In this document: piece after piece, positions 52,846 to 62,892 of the stretch
Layout of the letters: each line of letters opens with the position of its first letter
Position numbering within the stretch: the first letter of the stretch is position 1
DNA from: Verrucomicrobiia bacterium
GTDB lineage: Bacteria > Verrucomicrobiota > Verrucomicrobiia > Opitutales > Cerasicoccaceae
DNA length: 64,000 nucleotides
Reading direction: 5' to 3'
Assembly (NCBI GenBank): GCA_030425485.1
Contig: JAUIAM010000010.1
Coordinates: forward strand, 1 to 64,000
Notes under the pieces: model-generated
Databases searched by the model: none
Told to the model about the DNA's origin: nothing
The model's input: only the letters and a program-made list of their open reading frames with translations
Position numbers and translations under genes: made by a program

Positions 52846-53958
52846 ATGGATCCCCGTTATAACGACCTCGCCGCAGTCCTCACTGGCTTTTCCTGTGCCC
52901 TGAAAAAGGGAGAGCACGTCCTGATCGACGCCTACGACATCCCCGAGCAGATGGTCGTGGCGCTGATCCGCGCAGCCCGCAAGCGCCGGGCCATCCCCCA
53001 CGTGCTCGAGCACAGTGCCCGCGTCATGCGCGAGTTGATCCGCAACGGCAAGCGTGAGCAGTTCGACGAGCTGGCTCGGGTCGAGCTCCAGCGGATGCAG
53101 AAGATGGACGCCTACATCGCCGTGCGCGGCTCGCACAACATCTTTGAGTCCAGCGACGTGGACTCCAAAAACATGGCCGACTACATGTCTGCCATGAAGC
53201 CCGTGCTCGACCACCGCGTAGCCAAGACCAAATGGGTCGTGCTGCGCTGGCCCACTGCGGCGATGGCTCAGCAGGCCATGATGAGCACCGAGGCCTTCGA
53301 GGACTTTTACTTCCGCGTCTGCACGCAGGACTTTGCCCGCATGAAGCCCGGCATGGCCGCACTCAAACGCCTCATGGAGCGCACGGACGAGGTCCACATC
53401 AAGGGCCCCGGCACCGACCTGCGCTTCTCCATCAAGGGCATGTCCGCCATCCCCTGCGGCGGCGACCGCAACATCCCCGACGGCGAGGTCTTTACCGCGC
53501 CGATCCGCGACAGCGTCGAGGGCGTCATCGCCTACAACGCTCCCACCGTTTACCAGGGTGTGTCCTTTGACAACGTGCGCCTCGTTTTCGAGAAGGGCAA
53601 AATCGTCGAGGCCACCTCCAGCAATACCAAGAAGCTGAACGAGATTCTGGATTCTGATGAAGGCGCGCGCTACATCGGCGAGTTCGCCATCGGTTTCAAT
53701 CCACACATCAAGGAGCCCATGCGCGACATTCTCTTTGACGAAAAAATCGCCGGCTCCTTCCACTTCACGCCCGGTCAGGCCTACGATATCGCCGACAACG
53801 GCAACCGCTCCCAAGTGCACTGGGACCTCGTCAACATCCAGCGCAAGGAGTGGGGCGGCGGTGAGATTTTCTTCGACGGAAAACTCATCCGCGAGGACGG
53901 TGTCTTTCTACCCAAAGCCCTGCATAAACTCAACCCCGACTACCTGCTCGGCGAGTAG
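52846..53958 (+). CDS. M29-family aminopeptidase (AmpS/AmpT type)
   Basis: 370 residues from the ATG at 52846. A metal-dependent cytoplasmic exopeptidase. The C-terminal catalytic domain has [31 protein letters not shown] (metal-ligand Glu), [24 protein letters not shown] and VHWDLVNIQ with the HxD metal ligands. The N-terminal half is the family's substrate-gating domain. It is followed 13 bp later by the adenosine deaminase gene. Confidence 0.88.
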   Translation: MDPRYNDLAAVLTGFSCALKKGEHVLIDAYDIPEQMVVALIRAARKRRAIPHVLEHSARVMRELIRNGKREQFDELARVELQRMQKMDAYIAVRGSHNIFESSDVDSKNMADYMSAMKPVLDHRVAKTKWVVLRWPTAAMAQQAMMSTEAFEDFYFRVCTQDFARMKPGMAALKRLMERTDEVHIKGPGTDLRFSIKGMSAIPCGGDRNIPDGEVFTAPIRDSVEGVIAYNAPTVYQGVSFDNVRLVFEKGKIVEATSSNTKKLNEILDSDEGARYIGEFAIGFNPHIKEPMRDILFDEKIAGSFHFTPGQAYDIADNGNRSQVHWDLVNIQRKEWGGGEIFFDGKLIREDGVFLPKALHKLNPDYLLGE

Positions 53959-53971
53959 TAGCCTGCTGGCG

Positions 53972-54964
53972 ATGCCTGATTTAACCATGAAAGACTTTAT
54001 CCAATCGCTGCCCAAGACCGAGACGCACCTGCACATGGAGGGAGCGCTGCCGTGGGACTTCATGCGTGAGCTCGACGGTGAAAAATACGCCGTGCCGCCT
54101 GCCTCCTGGGAGGACGGGTACAAGTTTCGCGACTTCGCCCACTTCGAGCAGCAGCTGCTCGGTCACGCGCTCGAGTGGTACACCACGCCCGAGCGTTACC
54201 ACCGTGCCGCAGCAAAAGTGTTCGCCGATCTGGCGGCGCAAAACTGCAAGTACGTCGAGACGAGCTTCGCCAGTGGGGTGATGGAATTCCTCGGCGTCGA
54301 TGGCAAGGGCATCGTTGAGGCGATCAACGCCGCCGCACCCGAGGGCATGGAGGTGCGCGTCTTTCTTGGCATCCATCACGGCGGCTTAAACGAGGCCATG
54401 CTCCCGCGGCTGGACGAGGCCCTGGGCTGGGATGGTCTTGCGGGGATTGACCTGCACGGGGTGGAGGAGATACCGGTGGGCGAGCCCGAGATTCAATTTT
54501 GGAAAAAAGCCCGCGCGGCGGGGAAGTTTACCAAGGCGCACGCGGGCGAATTCATGGGGGCAGAGTTTGTGCGTTGGGCCATCGAGGAGCTTGGCGCGCA
54601 GCGCATCGAGCACGGCATACGCGCGATCGAAGACCCGGCGGTGGTCGAGCTCATCAAGGAGCGTGGCTTGACGCTCGATGTTTGCCCGATCAGCAACGTC
54701 AAACTCATGCCGGGCATCACGGCGAGCAACCACCCCATACGCGAGCTCTTCGACGCCGGGGTAAAATGCACCGTGAGTACGGATGATCCGCTTGTATTCG
54801 GGAATCAACTCGTGCAGGAGTATGCCATGCTGCATCAGGCGCGGGGCTTTACCGAGGCAGAACTGGTACGGATTGCGCGTGCGGGTTTCGAGGCTGCGCT
54901 GATGTGTGATGCGCACAAGCAGCCGTTCCTCGATCAACTCGACGCGGTTTCGTGTAGTGCCTGA
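53972..54964 (+). CDS. Adenosine deaminase family protein
   Basis: 330 residues from the ATG at 53972. A TIM-barrel zinc hydrolase that deaminates adenosine (or a related purine) to inosine. THLHMEGALP holds the HxH zinc pair; HAGE, RIEHGIRA and CTVSTDDPLVFG contain the remaining His, Glu and Asp. It resembles bacterial Add more than adenine deaminase, but adenine is possible. It sits in a purine- and peptide-related group with the adenylate kinase-like and M29 genes. Confidence 0.88.
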   Translation: MPDLTMKDFIQSLPKTETHLHMEGALPWDFMRELDGEKYAVPPASWEDGYKFRDFAHFEQQLLGHALEWYTTPERYHRAAAKVFADLAAQNCKYVETSFASGVMEFLGVDGKGIVEAINAAAPEGMEVRVFLGIHHGGLNEAMLPRLDEALGWDGLAGIDLHGVEEIPVGEPEIQFWKKARAAGKFTKAHAGEFMGAEFVRWAIEELGAQRIEHGIRAIEDPAVVELIKERGLTLDVCPISNVKLMPGITASNHPIRELFDAGVKCTVSTDDPLVFGNQLVQEYAMLHQARGFTEAELVRIARAGFEAALMCDAHKQPFLDQLDAVSCSA

Positions 54965-55883
54965 GTCGATACAGTTTCTGGTCCCTGAGGGAGTCGAACG
55001 CCAGCGCGCCGACGTTGTTCTGGCGGAGAATTTCCCCAACTTCAGCCGCTCACAGCTTCAGAAAAGCTTCGATCGCGGTCAGGTGTTCATCGGTGGAGAA
55101 AAGGTGAAGAAAAAGCACCCTGTGGATACGGGCGACGTGCTACGCCTCGTCCTGCCGACACCGCCTCCGACCAGTGTCGAGCCCGTTGACCTGGGGCTGG
55201 AGCTGCTCTACGACGACGAACACCTGGCCGTCACGGTAAAGCCCTGCGGGCTCATCACGCACCCCGGGGCAGGCATCGAGGGGCCCACGCTTTGCCACGG
55301 CATGATGCACGCAACGGGTGGAGAGCTGAGCCGCGCTTCGGGTGATCTCCGCCCGGGGGTGGTGCACCGTCTGGATAAGGAGACGACAGGGCTGATTGCC
55401 TTTGCCAAGACCGATGAGGCGTTCTTCAAACTGGTCGAGGCCTTCTCCTCGCGCAGCATCCGAAAAGAGTACCTGGCACTGGTCTCACGCTGCCCGGAGC
55501 TGGACAGCGGATCGGTCAAGGAGCCCATCGACAGGCACCCCGTCAACCGCACCAGGATGGCGGTCATCGAGCACGGGAAGCCCTCGCACACGGACTGGCA
55601 GGTCGTCGAGCGGATAGGGGACAACGCGCTCGTGCGCTGCTTTCTCCACACCGGGCGCACGCACCAGATACGGGTTCACCTCAGCCATATTGGTTACCCC
55701 ATCGTGGGTGACAGCACCTATGGCTACCGTCCGCGAGAGGGCGAGGAGGCCCCGTCACACTTTTATTTGCACGCCGCGCTGCTCGGGCTGGCGCACCCCA
55801 TCACCGGGGAGGACTTGCTCTTCGAGGCACCCCTGCCTGAGGCTTTCGAAGCAGAGCTGGACAAGCGACGCCGGGCCTCGTAG
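54957..55883 (+). CDS. RluA-family 23S rRNA pseudouridine synthase
   Basis: 308 residues from a GTG at 54957, which overlaps the deaminase stop; ATG at 54909 would add 16. An S4 RNA-binding domain opens the protein (SRSQLQKSFDRGQVFIGGEK) and the RluA catalytic domain follows: GVVHRLDKETTGLIAFAKTD holds the HRLDxxTSG-type catalytic Asp. RluD-like in length. It pseudouridylates 23S rRNA helix 69 if a true RluD. Confidence 0.9.
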   Translation: MPESIQFLVPEGVERQRADVVLAENFPNFSRSQLQKSFDRGQVFIGGEKVKKKHPVDTGDVLRLVLPTPPPTSVEPVDLGLELLYDDEHLAVTVKPCGLITHPGAGIEGPTLCHGMMHATGGELSRASGDLRPGVVHRLDKETTGLIAFAKTDEAFFKLVEAFSSRSIRKEYLALVSRCPELDSGSVKEPIDRHPVNRTRMAVIEHGKPSHTDWQVVERIGDNALVRCFLHTGRTHQIRVHLSHIGYPIVGDSTYGYRPREGEEAPSHFYLHAALLGLAHPITGEDLLFEAPLPEAFEAELDKRRRAS

Positions 55884-55892
55884 AACGCTTCC

Positions 55893-56276
55893 ATGACGCG
55901 CCTGCTTTTATCTCTGCCCTTGGTGCTGCTCTTATGTGGCGGCTGCACGACGAGCGAAGTTAAACCCGCGCCTGCCACCCGGGTGACCTATGAGGATACA
56001 AGCGGCGACCTGACTGCGACGCGCTTTGCTGTGCTGGGCATGCAGGTCGAAAAGCTGGCCACGGCCATGCGAGACCCTTCCGAACCCGGCGCGATGGACG
56101 CCGTGCTGGCCCTGGGGCTGGATACGCGCTACTATCCGATGGTGCGTGGTTGGCTAGCCTACGAGCTGGTCGCTACCGAGAGCATTATTGAGGCGAACAA
56201 ACCGGTAAAGTACCAGCACCTTGAGCTCCGGAAAGAGTTCCTGCAGGAGGCGATCCGGCGAATTGACCTGGAGTAG
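55893..56276 (+). CDS. Small predicted lipoprotein
   Basis: 127 residues; the signal MTRLLLSLPLVLLLCGGC ends at a lipobox CGGC (Cys 18). The mature part is largely helical and ends in a basic-acidic stretch. It follows the pseudouridine synthase by 9 bp. No function known. Confidence 0.6.
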   Translation: MTRLLLSLPLVLLLCGGCTTSEVKPAPATRVTYEDTSGDLTATRFAVLGMQVEKLATAMRDPSEPGAMDAVLALGLDTRYYPMVRGWLAYELVATESIIEANKPVKYQHLELRKEFLQEAIRRIDLE

Positions 56277-56297
56277 GGGAGCCCGCCGATTCAGAGC

Positions 56298-57236
56298 CTA
56301 CTCGGCGTCGTGCTCACGGACGAGTCCGTTTTCCTCACAGCGGCCACATTCGAGCTGAAGCGTCACGTGATTGATGCCAAAGTGCTCGTGTAGTGCTTTT
56401 TCGATACGGTCAAGCAGTGGCATCGTGTCGCTGACTTTTAAGTCGCCAGTGACTTCCACATGCGCTTCAAAGTGGACGTTCTGCTCGTTTAGCGCCCACA
56501 GGTGCGCGTGGTGGATGTTGACCACGCCCTCATGCTTCATAATGGCTGCGCTGACTTCCTCCAGCCCTGGCTCATCGGGAGCCGCCATCATGAGGACTTT
56601 GGAAGCCTTCCAGACAATGGACCAACTGGCACGAATCAACCACAACGAGATGATGACGGTAAGCAAGGGGTCGATCCACACCGCGTTTTCCCAGATCATG
56701 ATGGCAATGCCTCCGAGGATGACCCCGACGCTGACAAACGCGTCGCTGATGACGTGCAGGTACGCGGCCCGCATGTTCAGGTTTTCCTTGGCCCCCTTTT
56801 GCAGGAGGATAGTATTGACGATATTGGCGATGAGGCCAATCGCCGCCACCCCTGCCATGATGCCGGGCTGGACCTGCTCCGGGTGGATGAAGCGCACCGC
56901 GGCCTCATAGAGCAGCCACACACTGATGCCGATCAGGATGCCGGAGTTGAGCACCGCAGCCATGATCTCGGCTCGCTTCAGGCCGAAGGTAAAGCTCATG
57001 GTGCTCTTGCGGTCGCCGAGCTTGAGCGCGAAAAAACTGATAACCAGCGCGAGCGAATCCGTCACCGTGTGCATGGCGTCCGAGATCAGCGCGAGGCTGC
57101 CCGAGATGATGCCACCGATGACCTGAGCTACAGTGATGACCATGCTGATGAGCATGGCCTGTAGCAAACGCTTGCGCGGCACTGCAGGCGGCGCGTGGCT
57201 GTGCCCATGTCCATGACTATGGCCGTGATCGTGCAT
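56298..57236 (-). CDS. Cation diffusion facilitator (CzcD/ZitB-like) metal exporter
   Basis: 312 residues. The N-terminus is very His-rich (HGHSHGHGHSHAPP), likely a metal-binding tail. Six membrane segments follow with SDAMHTVTDSLAL and HVISDAFVSVGVI as the two metal-site halves (Asp/His on helices 2 and 5). The C-terminal cytoplasmic domain of about 90 residues ends in a Cys-containing tail (ECGRCEENG). It exports zinc or a similar divalent metal. Confidence 0.92.
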   Translation of the reverse strand: MHDHGHSHGHGHSHAPPAVPRKRLLQAMLISMVITVAQVIGGIISGSLALISDAMHTVTDSLALVISFFALKLGDRKSTMSFTFGLKRAEIMAAVLNSGILIGISVWLLYEAAVRFIHPEQVQPGIMAGVAAIGLIANIVNTILLQKGAKENLNMRAAYLHVISDAFVSVGVILGGIAIMIWENAVWIDPLLTVIISLWLIRASWSIVWKASKVLMMAAPDEPGLEEVSAAIMKHEGVVNIHHAHLWALNEQNVHFEAHVEVTGDLKVSDTMPLLDRIEKALHEHFGINHVTLQLECGRCEENGLVREHDAE

Positions 57237-57399
57237 CTTGCGGCGAGCCTAGAACATACCTGCCAGCGTTAGCGATTATATTCTGGAAATAGAATGCGCG
57301 GTGGCGACTCCTATGCAGGAGCGGGGCGACACAGAGCCCTAAAATGGCATTGGCAATCCCGGATATTGGACTATGATGACGCGCTTTATCTTTTACCCT

Positions 57400-58674
57400 A
57401 TGAAATCACTTTTCGCTTCCATCCTCATCGCACTATCTCCGCTGGGCCTGAGCGCCTTTGATGCCTCGTCGGCTGACGATGGGCTTTATGCGGTCTTCAC
57501 TGTTTCGGGTGGAGTGAGTGGCGAATTCACGCTACGCCTGAACTACGAGGAGGTTCCCCTCACGGTGGCGAGCTTTGTCGGGCTGGCCGAGGGCAGTATC
57601 CCGTGGCTCGACTTCAATACCGGGGCGGTCATGCACAACACACCTTACTACGATGGCATCATCTTTCACCGCGTGGCCCAGGGGGTTGTCATCCAGGCGG
57701 GCTCGCCCAACGGCCAGGGTAGCGACAGTCCCGGCTATGCCTTTCCAGATGAAATCAATGCCGATCTCATGCACGATACAGCTGGAGTGGTTTCGATGGC
57801 AAACTCCGGCTTGAACACCAACGGCAGCCAGTTCTTTATCACGCTCAAGGATACCCATGGGCTTGACGGCAAGCACGCCGTCTTCGGCGAGGTCGCCGAG
57901 GGCATGGATATCGTTAACGCCATTGGCGCGGTGGACGTCACCCCGAGAAGTCCGCTCGATCCCACGGACGGGAAACCCATCGTGGAAATCGTGATCGAGA
58001 TGGTCGACATCGTGCGCGTGGGAGCCTTGGCGCAGGCCTTTGATGCGACTGCATGGCAGGTGCCTGTGGTGCAAAACGCCGAGCCCACACTGGAGTATGA
58101 CGCAGCAAACAAACTGTTGCTACTCAGCTTCGATCGCATCCAAACCGGTGACTACCATTTCTTCGGTGCGATCTCCTTCGAGAATTGGATCTACTTTGAT
58201 GATGTCCCCAAGACCTACGCAGCGCCCGGGCCTATAACTTTTAACATGACTGCAGATCTCGAGGCATATGGTTTTGTCATGTACAGAATTGCAGAAGTTG
58301 CCTCGCCGCCCTGGAACGATATGACTGGGGCAGCTCTCGCCGTTGACCTTGATGGAATGGACGCATTCGAAGTGCAGTTTGATAGTGTCGGAGAAGGGGC
58401 ATATATGGTCGAGGGAAGCGAGCCTGTCTCTGTTTACTACCAGTGGTACGAGGTGGGTGAGCTTGTACAGCTACTCGTTTACGAGCAAGATACTCCCTAC
58501 ACTCTTTCACCATTACAAATCTACTTTAACCTGAACGACGGACACAGCGGCACCGCATTTTCCCGTGTGCTCAGCTCTTATGTTGGCAGTGTTGATGATC
58601 CGGGATACACCGCCGATCATAACGCAACAGGCGCCTTTACCTTTACGCCCGCTTTGCCCGTTTCGGTGCAATAA
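57400..58674 (+). CDS. Secreted cyclophilin-type peptidyl-prolyl isomerase with C-terminal extension
   Basis: 424 residues from the ATG at 57400; an upstream ATG at 57373 would lengthen the signal. A signal peptide ends near LSAFDA. Residues about 30-200 are a cyclophilin: IIFHRVAQGVVIQAGSP, NGSQFFITLKDTHGLDGKHA and FGEVAEGMDIV (catalytic Arg and Phe). The remaining 220 residues are beta-rich and acidic and not recognised; they may bind substrate or the cell surface. Confidence 0.85.
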   Translation: MKSLFASILIALSPLGLSAFDASSADDGLYAVFTVSGGVSGEFTLRLNYEEVPLTVASFVGLAEGSIPWLDFNTGAVMHNTPYYDGIIFHRVAQGVVIQAGSPNGQGSDSPGYAFPDEINADLMHDTAGVVSMANSGLNTNGSQFFITLKDTHGLDGKHAVFGEVAEGMDIVNAIGAVDVTPRSPLDPTDGKPIVEIVIEMVDIVRVGALAQAFDATAWQVPVVQNAEPTLEYDAANKLLLLSFDRIQTGDYHFFGAISFENWIYFDDVPKTYAAPGPITFNMTADLEAYGFVMYRIAEVASPPWNDMTGAALAVDLDGMDAFEVQFDSVGEGAYMVEGSEPVSVYYQWYEVGELVQLLVYEQDTPYTLSPLQIYFNLNDGHSGTAFSRVLSSYVGSVDDPGYTADHNATGAFTFTPALPVSVQ

Positions 58675-58749
58675 GATTAAATGCGGACGGGGACATCGCC
58701 CTGAAACTGTGCTTGCCAGGATTTGCGTGAACGGCCCGCTATGTTTCGC

Positions 58750-59079
58750 CTATGCCCCCTCGGGCTTAGCAGCAGCCTGAGCTTCGTCGGCGTAGCGGCG
58801 CAGGTGCTTGTCCACGAGGAAGGGGCCAAAGGGGATCAGGGCGGCGACGAAAAACATCGCTCCACGCTTGAGGCTCCAGTCCGCCAACTGCATGGCCAGC
58901 CAGAGCAGCACGATAAAGCCGATGAAGAGCACCCCGTGGGCCCAGCCAACGACTTTGACCGCCTCCGGGATGTCGCCCAGGTATTTGAGCGGCATAGCAA
59001 TGCCGAGCAGGAGCAGGAAGGAAATCCCTTCGATGATCCCGACGATTCGGAGGCGATGAATAGCTTTAACCGGACACAT
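58750..59079 (-). CDS. DUF3817-type small membrane protein
   Basis: 109 residues with three membrane helices. RLRIVGIIEGISFLLLLGIA, then YLGDIPEAVKVVGWAHGVLF and the polar tail PFLVDKHLRRYADEAQAAA match the DUF3817 pattern. Function unknown. Confidence 0.85.
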   Translation of the reverse strand: MCPVKAIHRLRIVGIIEGISFLLLLGIAMPLKYLGDIPEAVKVVGWAHGVLFIGFIVLLWLAMQLADWSLKRGAMFFVAALIPFGPFLVDKHLRRYADEAQAAAKPEGA

Positions 59080-59181
59080 GCTTTGGGATGGAAAGCTACC
59101 TTTGCAATTCTGTCAAGGCCCTCCGGTCAAAGGGTCGCTTAGGGGTTGTTTCACCGCGGTGTCTGCTCGTAGGCTAAAGGC

Positions 59182-60072
59182 ATGATCCCGTCGATTCGCC
59201 ACATTTCTGTCCTCGCCTTCGGTCTCTGCCTGATCGCACTTGTTACCAGCCCGATGCTTTCAGCACAGGAGCCCGTCGAGCCGGATGCATCCGAGTTGGA
59301 AAAGCTTGAGGAGCCCATGTATCGGCCACTGGTCGAGCGCTACATGCTGGACGAGATCAAGCTGCTGCGTCAGGAGCAGGTGCAGCTCCGCGCCGATGTC
59401 GTCCGCGAGCTGACTGCGACAGAGCTACGCATCTCCGACCGGGCACTGCGCTACACCTCTGACACGACAAACAACATCTTTTACATCATCACGGCGGCGG
59501 CCTCGCTGCTGGTGTTACTTGGCTGGCGCAGCCTGCGGGATGTCCGCGCTAATATCGAGTCGATCACCTCGGAGAAGCTTATTGAGGTGACGCACGAGTA
59601 CGAAGAGCGCCTGGCCGAGATCGAGGCCAAGCTCAAGCGACGTTCCGAGCAGATCATCGCGACGCAGGAGAAGATCGCCGACACAAATCAGGTGCACTCG
59701 CTCTGGCTGCGGGCCGGGCTGGCCAAGAGCGAGGAGGAGAAAATCACCGTCTACGACCAGATACTGGAGCTCAAGCCCGACGACACCGAGGCACTGACCT
59801 ACAAGGCCGACACGCTGCTCGAAATGGGTGAAGTCAAGTGGTCGCTCTCGCTCTGTAACAAGGCCATTGCGCTGGACGAGAACTATTCCCTGGCCTACTG
59901 GCAGCGCGCCTGCGCCCGCGCCCAGCTCGACCAGACCGACGAGGCCCTAGACGACATCGCAAAAGTCATCGAACTGACCGAAACCACCCGCGACGACATC
60001 GTGAACGAGAAGCACCTCGCCAGCCTCCAAGACCACCCCCGCCTCAAAGCCATGCTCGACGGCATGAGCTAG
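59182..60072 (+). CDS. Membrane-anchored coiled-coil and TPR protein
   Basis: 296 residues. A signal peptide or first helix (about 5-28) precedes a segment with MLDEIKLLRQEQVQLRADVV, a second membrane helix near FYIITAAASLLVLLGW (about 98-113), a coiled coil (about 125-160) and TPR-like repeats (VYDQILELKPDDTEALTYKA, CNKAIALDENYSLAYWQRA). The two-helix topology would put the TPR part in the cytoplasm. Unknown function; convergent with thrS. Confidence 0.75.
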   Translation: MIPSIRHISVLAFGLCLIALVTSPMLSAQEPVEPDASELEKLEEPMYRPLVERYMLDEIKLLRQEQVQLRADVVRELTATELRISDRALRYTSDTTNNIFYIITAAASLLVLLGWRSLRDVRANIESITSEKLIEVTHEYEERLAEIEAKLKRRSEQIIATQEKIADTNQVHSLWLRAGLAKSEEEKITVYDQILELKPDDTEALTYKADTLLEMGEVKWSLSLCNKAIALDENYSLAYWQRACARAQLDQTDEALDDIAKVIELTETTRDDIVNEKHLASLQDHPRLKAMLDGMS

Positions 60073-60099
60073 GGGGGAGAACTAAAGGCCTGTATTTGC

Positions 60100-61929
60100 C
60101 TACCCCTCGGGGAGGGCCTTCGCAGTGACGGCTTTCTTGAGCTTCGCGATGGCGTCGTCGATGGGGCAGGTGGCTTCGAGGGACTTGCCGATGCGGGAGC
60201 GGATGGCGACCTGCCCGGCCTCGGCTTCACGCTCACCACAGACGAGCATCACGGGTACCTTGGCCAGCTCCGCACGGCGGATTTTCGCGCCGAGCTTTTC
60301 GTCGTGCTTGTCGATGTTAGCCCGGAAGCCCGCGGCCTTGAGCTTGTTGACCAGCTCGGTGGCGTAGGCGTTGGTCTTGTCCGAAATGGGGAGCACGCGG
60401 ATTTGCTCCGGGGCGAGCCAGAGCGGGAAATTGCCTGCGAAGTGCTCGATGAGGACGCCGCAGAATCGCTCCATCGAGCCGAAGGGCGCGCGGTGGATCA
60501 TGACGGGGCGGTGCGGCTTGTTGTCCGCGCCGATGTACTCGAGCTCGAAGCGCTCGGGTAGGTTGTAGTCCACCTGCACGGTGCCGAGCTGCCACTCTCG
60601 CCCGATGACGTCCTTGACCACGAAGTCGATCTTCGGGCCGTAGAAGGCGGCCTCGCCGGGCTCTTCCGTGAAGGGCACGCCGAGGGTCTTGGCTACTTCG
60701 CGCAGGGCATTTTCGGCTTTGTCCCACTTTTCCGGGGCGCCGACGTACTTCGAGCTGTCGGGGTCGCGCAGGCCGACGCGCACGCGGTAGTCGCTCATGC
60801 CGAGCGTGTTAAAGACGGTCTTGACCAGGCCGAGGCAGCCCTGGATTTCCTCCAGTAGCTGGTCTTCGGTGCAGAAGAGGTGGGCGTCGTCCTGGGTGAA
60901 GCCGCGGACGCGGGTCATGCCGTTTAGCTCGCCGGATTTTTCCCAGCGGTAAACGGTGCCAAACTCGGCTAGGCGCACGGGCAGGTCGCGGTAGGAGTGC
61001 GGGCTGCTCTTGAAAATCTCGATGTGCATCGGGCAGTTCATCGGCTTGAGCATGAAGCCGTCGGCCTCGCCGGATTCGAGCTGGTTGGAGAGCTCGGCGC
61101 AGGAGCAACCGGACTCGCAGGCGGCGTCCAACTCGTCGCGCTCGGCGATGGCGGGGAACTGGCTCTCCTTGTAGTAGGGAAAATGGCCGCTGGTGCGGTA
61201 GAGCCCGAGCTTGCCAATGTGCGGGGTGAAGACCTGCTGGTAGCCGCTTTTGGTCAGCTCGGCGGAAATGAAGTCCTGGAGCTGCTGGCGGATGACCGCT
61301 CCGGCGGGCTTCCAGAGGATGAGCCCCTGGCCGACGGCGTCGGAAATCTCAAAAAGGCCCATCTCCTTGCCCAGCTTGCGGTGGTCGCGCTTTTTGGCCT
61401 CTTCCAGTCGCTCAAGGTATTCGGCCAGCTCTTCCTTACTCGGGAAAGCCGTGCCGTAGATGCGCTGGAGCTGCTTGTTCTTTTCGTCGCCGCGGTGGTA
61501 GGCACCGGCGATGCTGAGCAGCTTGTAGGCCTTGATCTTCTTCGTGTAGGGCACGTGGGTGCCAGCGCACAGGTCGAGGAACTCGCCGTTTTTATAAAAA
61601 GAAATCGCTTCGCCCTCGGGGATGTCGGCCAGACGCCCGAGTTTGTACTCGGCCTGTCCGAACTCGCGGATCATCTTCTCGGCTTCTTCGCGGGAGCACT
61701 CGACGCGCTCAAAGCGCTGGTTCTCCTTGATGACCTTCTTCATCTCGGTCTCGATGCGTTCGAGGTCCTCGGCGGTGAACTTGTGTTCGAGGTCGAAATC
61801 GTAGTAGAAACCGGTGTCTGTGGGCGGCCCGATGTCGAGCTTGGCCTCGGGGAAGAGGCGCAGCACAGCCGTGGCCAGCACGTGCGAGGTGGAGTGGCGG
61901 AGTTCTTCGAGCGGAGTCATCGCTTTCAT
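60100..61929 (-). CDS. thrS: Threonyl-tRNA synthetase without TGS domain
   Basis: 609 residues (a second ATG gives 606). The protein opens at the editing domain, RHSTSHVLATAVLRLFP, whose HxxxH and CAGTHVP make the editing-site metal motif; the usual N-terminal TGS domain of about 60 residues is absent. The class II core has MLKPMNCPMHIEIFKSSPHS, VRGFTQDDAHLFCTEDQ and HRAPFGSMERFCGVLI; the anticodon domain closes with VMLVCGEREAEAGQVAIRSR. A Cys-bearing insert (ACESGCSCAEL) of about 30 residues precedes motif 2. Confidence 0.95.
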   Translation of the reverse strand: MKAMTPLEELRHSTSHVLATAVLRLFPEAKLDIGPPTDTGFYYDFDLEHKFTAEDLERIETEMKKVIKENQRFERVECSREEAEKMIREFGQAEYKLGRLADIPEGEAISFYKNGEFLDLCAGTHVPYTKKIKAYKLLSIAGAYHRGDEKNKQLQRIYGTAFPSKEELAEYLERLEEAKKRDHRKLGKEMGLFEISDAVGQGLILWKPAGAVIRQQLQDFISAELTKSGYQQVFTPHIGKLGLYRTSGHFPYYKESQFPAIAERDELDAACESGCSCAELSNQLESGEADGFMLKPMNCPMHIEIFKSSPHSYRDLPVRLAEFGTVYRWEKSGELNGMTRVRGFTQDDAHLFCTEDQLLEEIQGCLGLVKTVFNTLGMSDYRVRVGLRDPDSSKYVGAPEKWDKAENALREVAKTLGVPFTEEPGEAAFYGPKIDFVVKDVIGREWQLGTVQVDYNLPERFELEYIGADNKPHRPVMIHRAPFGSMERFCGVLIEHFAGNFPLWLAPEQIRVLPISDKTNAYATELVNKLKAAGFRANIDKHDEKLGAKIRRAELAKVPVMLVCGEREAEAGQVAIRSRIGKSLEATCPIDDAIAKLKKAVTAKALPEG

Positions 61930-62133
61930 AGCAAATAGGCCATGCTGACGACCTGCCCGCGTCTGTCAAGGGGGGAGGCTGGGAGTTAGTCTCCCGTGAT
62001 CAAAGTTAAAATGCTTGGGCGGCTAGTGGCGGTTCCAATTGCTAAAATGTATCAAAGGTATTTATGTGGGCAGAATTCGTGTAGCGATTCTGTTGTCTTG
62101 CCGATGCGGGTGATTCGTTGTTTGTATTTTTCG

Positions 62134-62751
62134 ATGCTTGAGCAGGTCATTTTGATTTTCAGCGCGCTGGCCACGGTGGCCTTTGCCGTGACGGGTGTCA
62201 TGGCGGCGTGGGCCAAGTCGATGGACCTCTTTGGCGCGGTAATCCTGGCGGTGGTGACATCGGTCGGGGGCGGGACGATTCGCGACATCCTGCTCGGCAT
62301 CGACCCGGTGTTCTGGATCAGCGATCCGACGCTGTTCTACATCGCGTTGGTTGCCGGGTTGGCCAGCTTTCCCATTATCCGGCGCATTGGAGAAATCCGT
62401 GAACGCTGGCTGGCCTACATCGATGCCTGCGGGCTGGCCCTGTTTACCATCGTGGGCGTGTCCATCGCCGAATCCGTTGGGGCGGCTGCGCCCATCGCCA
62501 TCATTATGGGCATGATAACGGGCTGCGGCGGCGGTATCCTGCGTGACGTATTGGCTGACCGCGTGCCCTACGTCTTTAGCAGCGAAATCTACGCGACGGC
62601 TTCGCTGGCAGGTGGGGCGGTGTTTTACCTCATGCCGCTACGTCCGGGCTCCTACGTGGTGGGTTTTCTCGCGGTGCTGATTTTGCGACTGCTGGCGATC
62701 CACAAGGGCTGGGGCCTGCCCAGCTTTGGGCACCGGCGTGACACTCGCTAA
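62134..62751 (+). CDS. TRIC/UPF0126-family membrane channel
   Basis: 205 residues from the ATG at 62134; longer in-frame starts lack sense. The two-fold repeat of three membrane helices is visible, each repeat with a GGGxxRD motif: VTSVGGGTIRDILLGIDPVF and GMITGCGGGILRDVLADRVP. Prokaryotic TRIC-type proteins conduct cations; some relatives (YadS) are annotated as glycine transporters. The 3' gap 62752-62892 shows no gene. Confidence 0.9.
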   Translation: MLEQVILIFSALATVAFAVTGVMAAWAKSMDLFGAVILAVVTSVGGGTIRDILLGIDPVFWISDPTLFYIALVAGLASFPIIRRIGEIRERWLAYIDACGLALFTIVGVSIAESVGAAAPIAIIMGMITGCGGGILRDVLADRVPYVFSSEIYATASLAGGAVFYLMPLRPGSYVVGFLAVLILRLLAIHKGWGLPSFGHRRDTR

Positions 62752-62892
62752 AGGTATTTAGCTAGATTATGTCTGTGGTTAAAAATCGTTAGCCAGCTTC
62801 GTATACGACTTTGTTTTAATCACTCTGCGTCTTATACTGTCTTCCCATAAAAATGGTAAAAGCGCCTTTGCGTGAGAAAGTCTAAGCACGAC

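Noticed and set aside
57310-57330. Hairpin CTCCT-ATGC-AGGAG before the cyclophilin gene
   Set aside because: A five-bp stem with no T run and not overlapping a ribosome site; no clear role.
62840-62870. CTTCCCATAAAAATGGTAAA resembles CTTCCCATAACAATGATAAA near 37499
   Set aside because: A 20-bp near match with two differences, but no structure or further copies were seen; probably chance.
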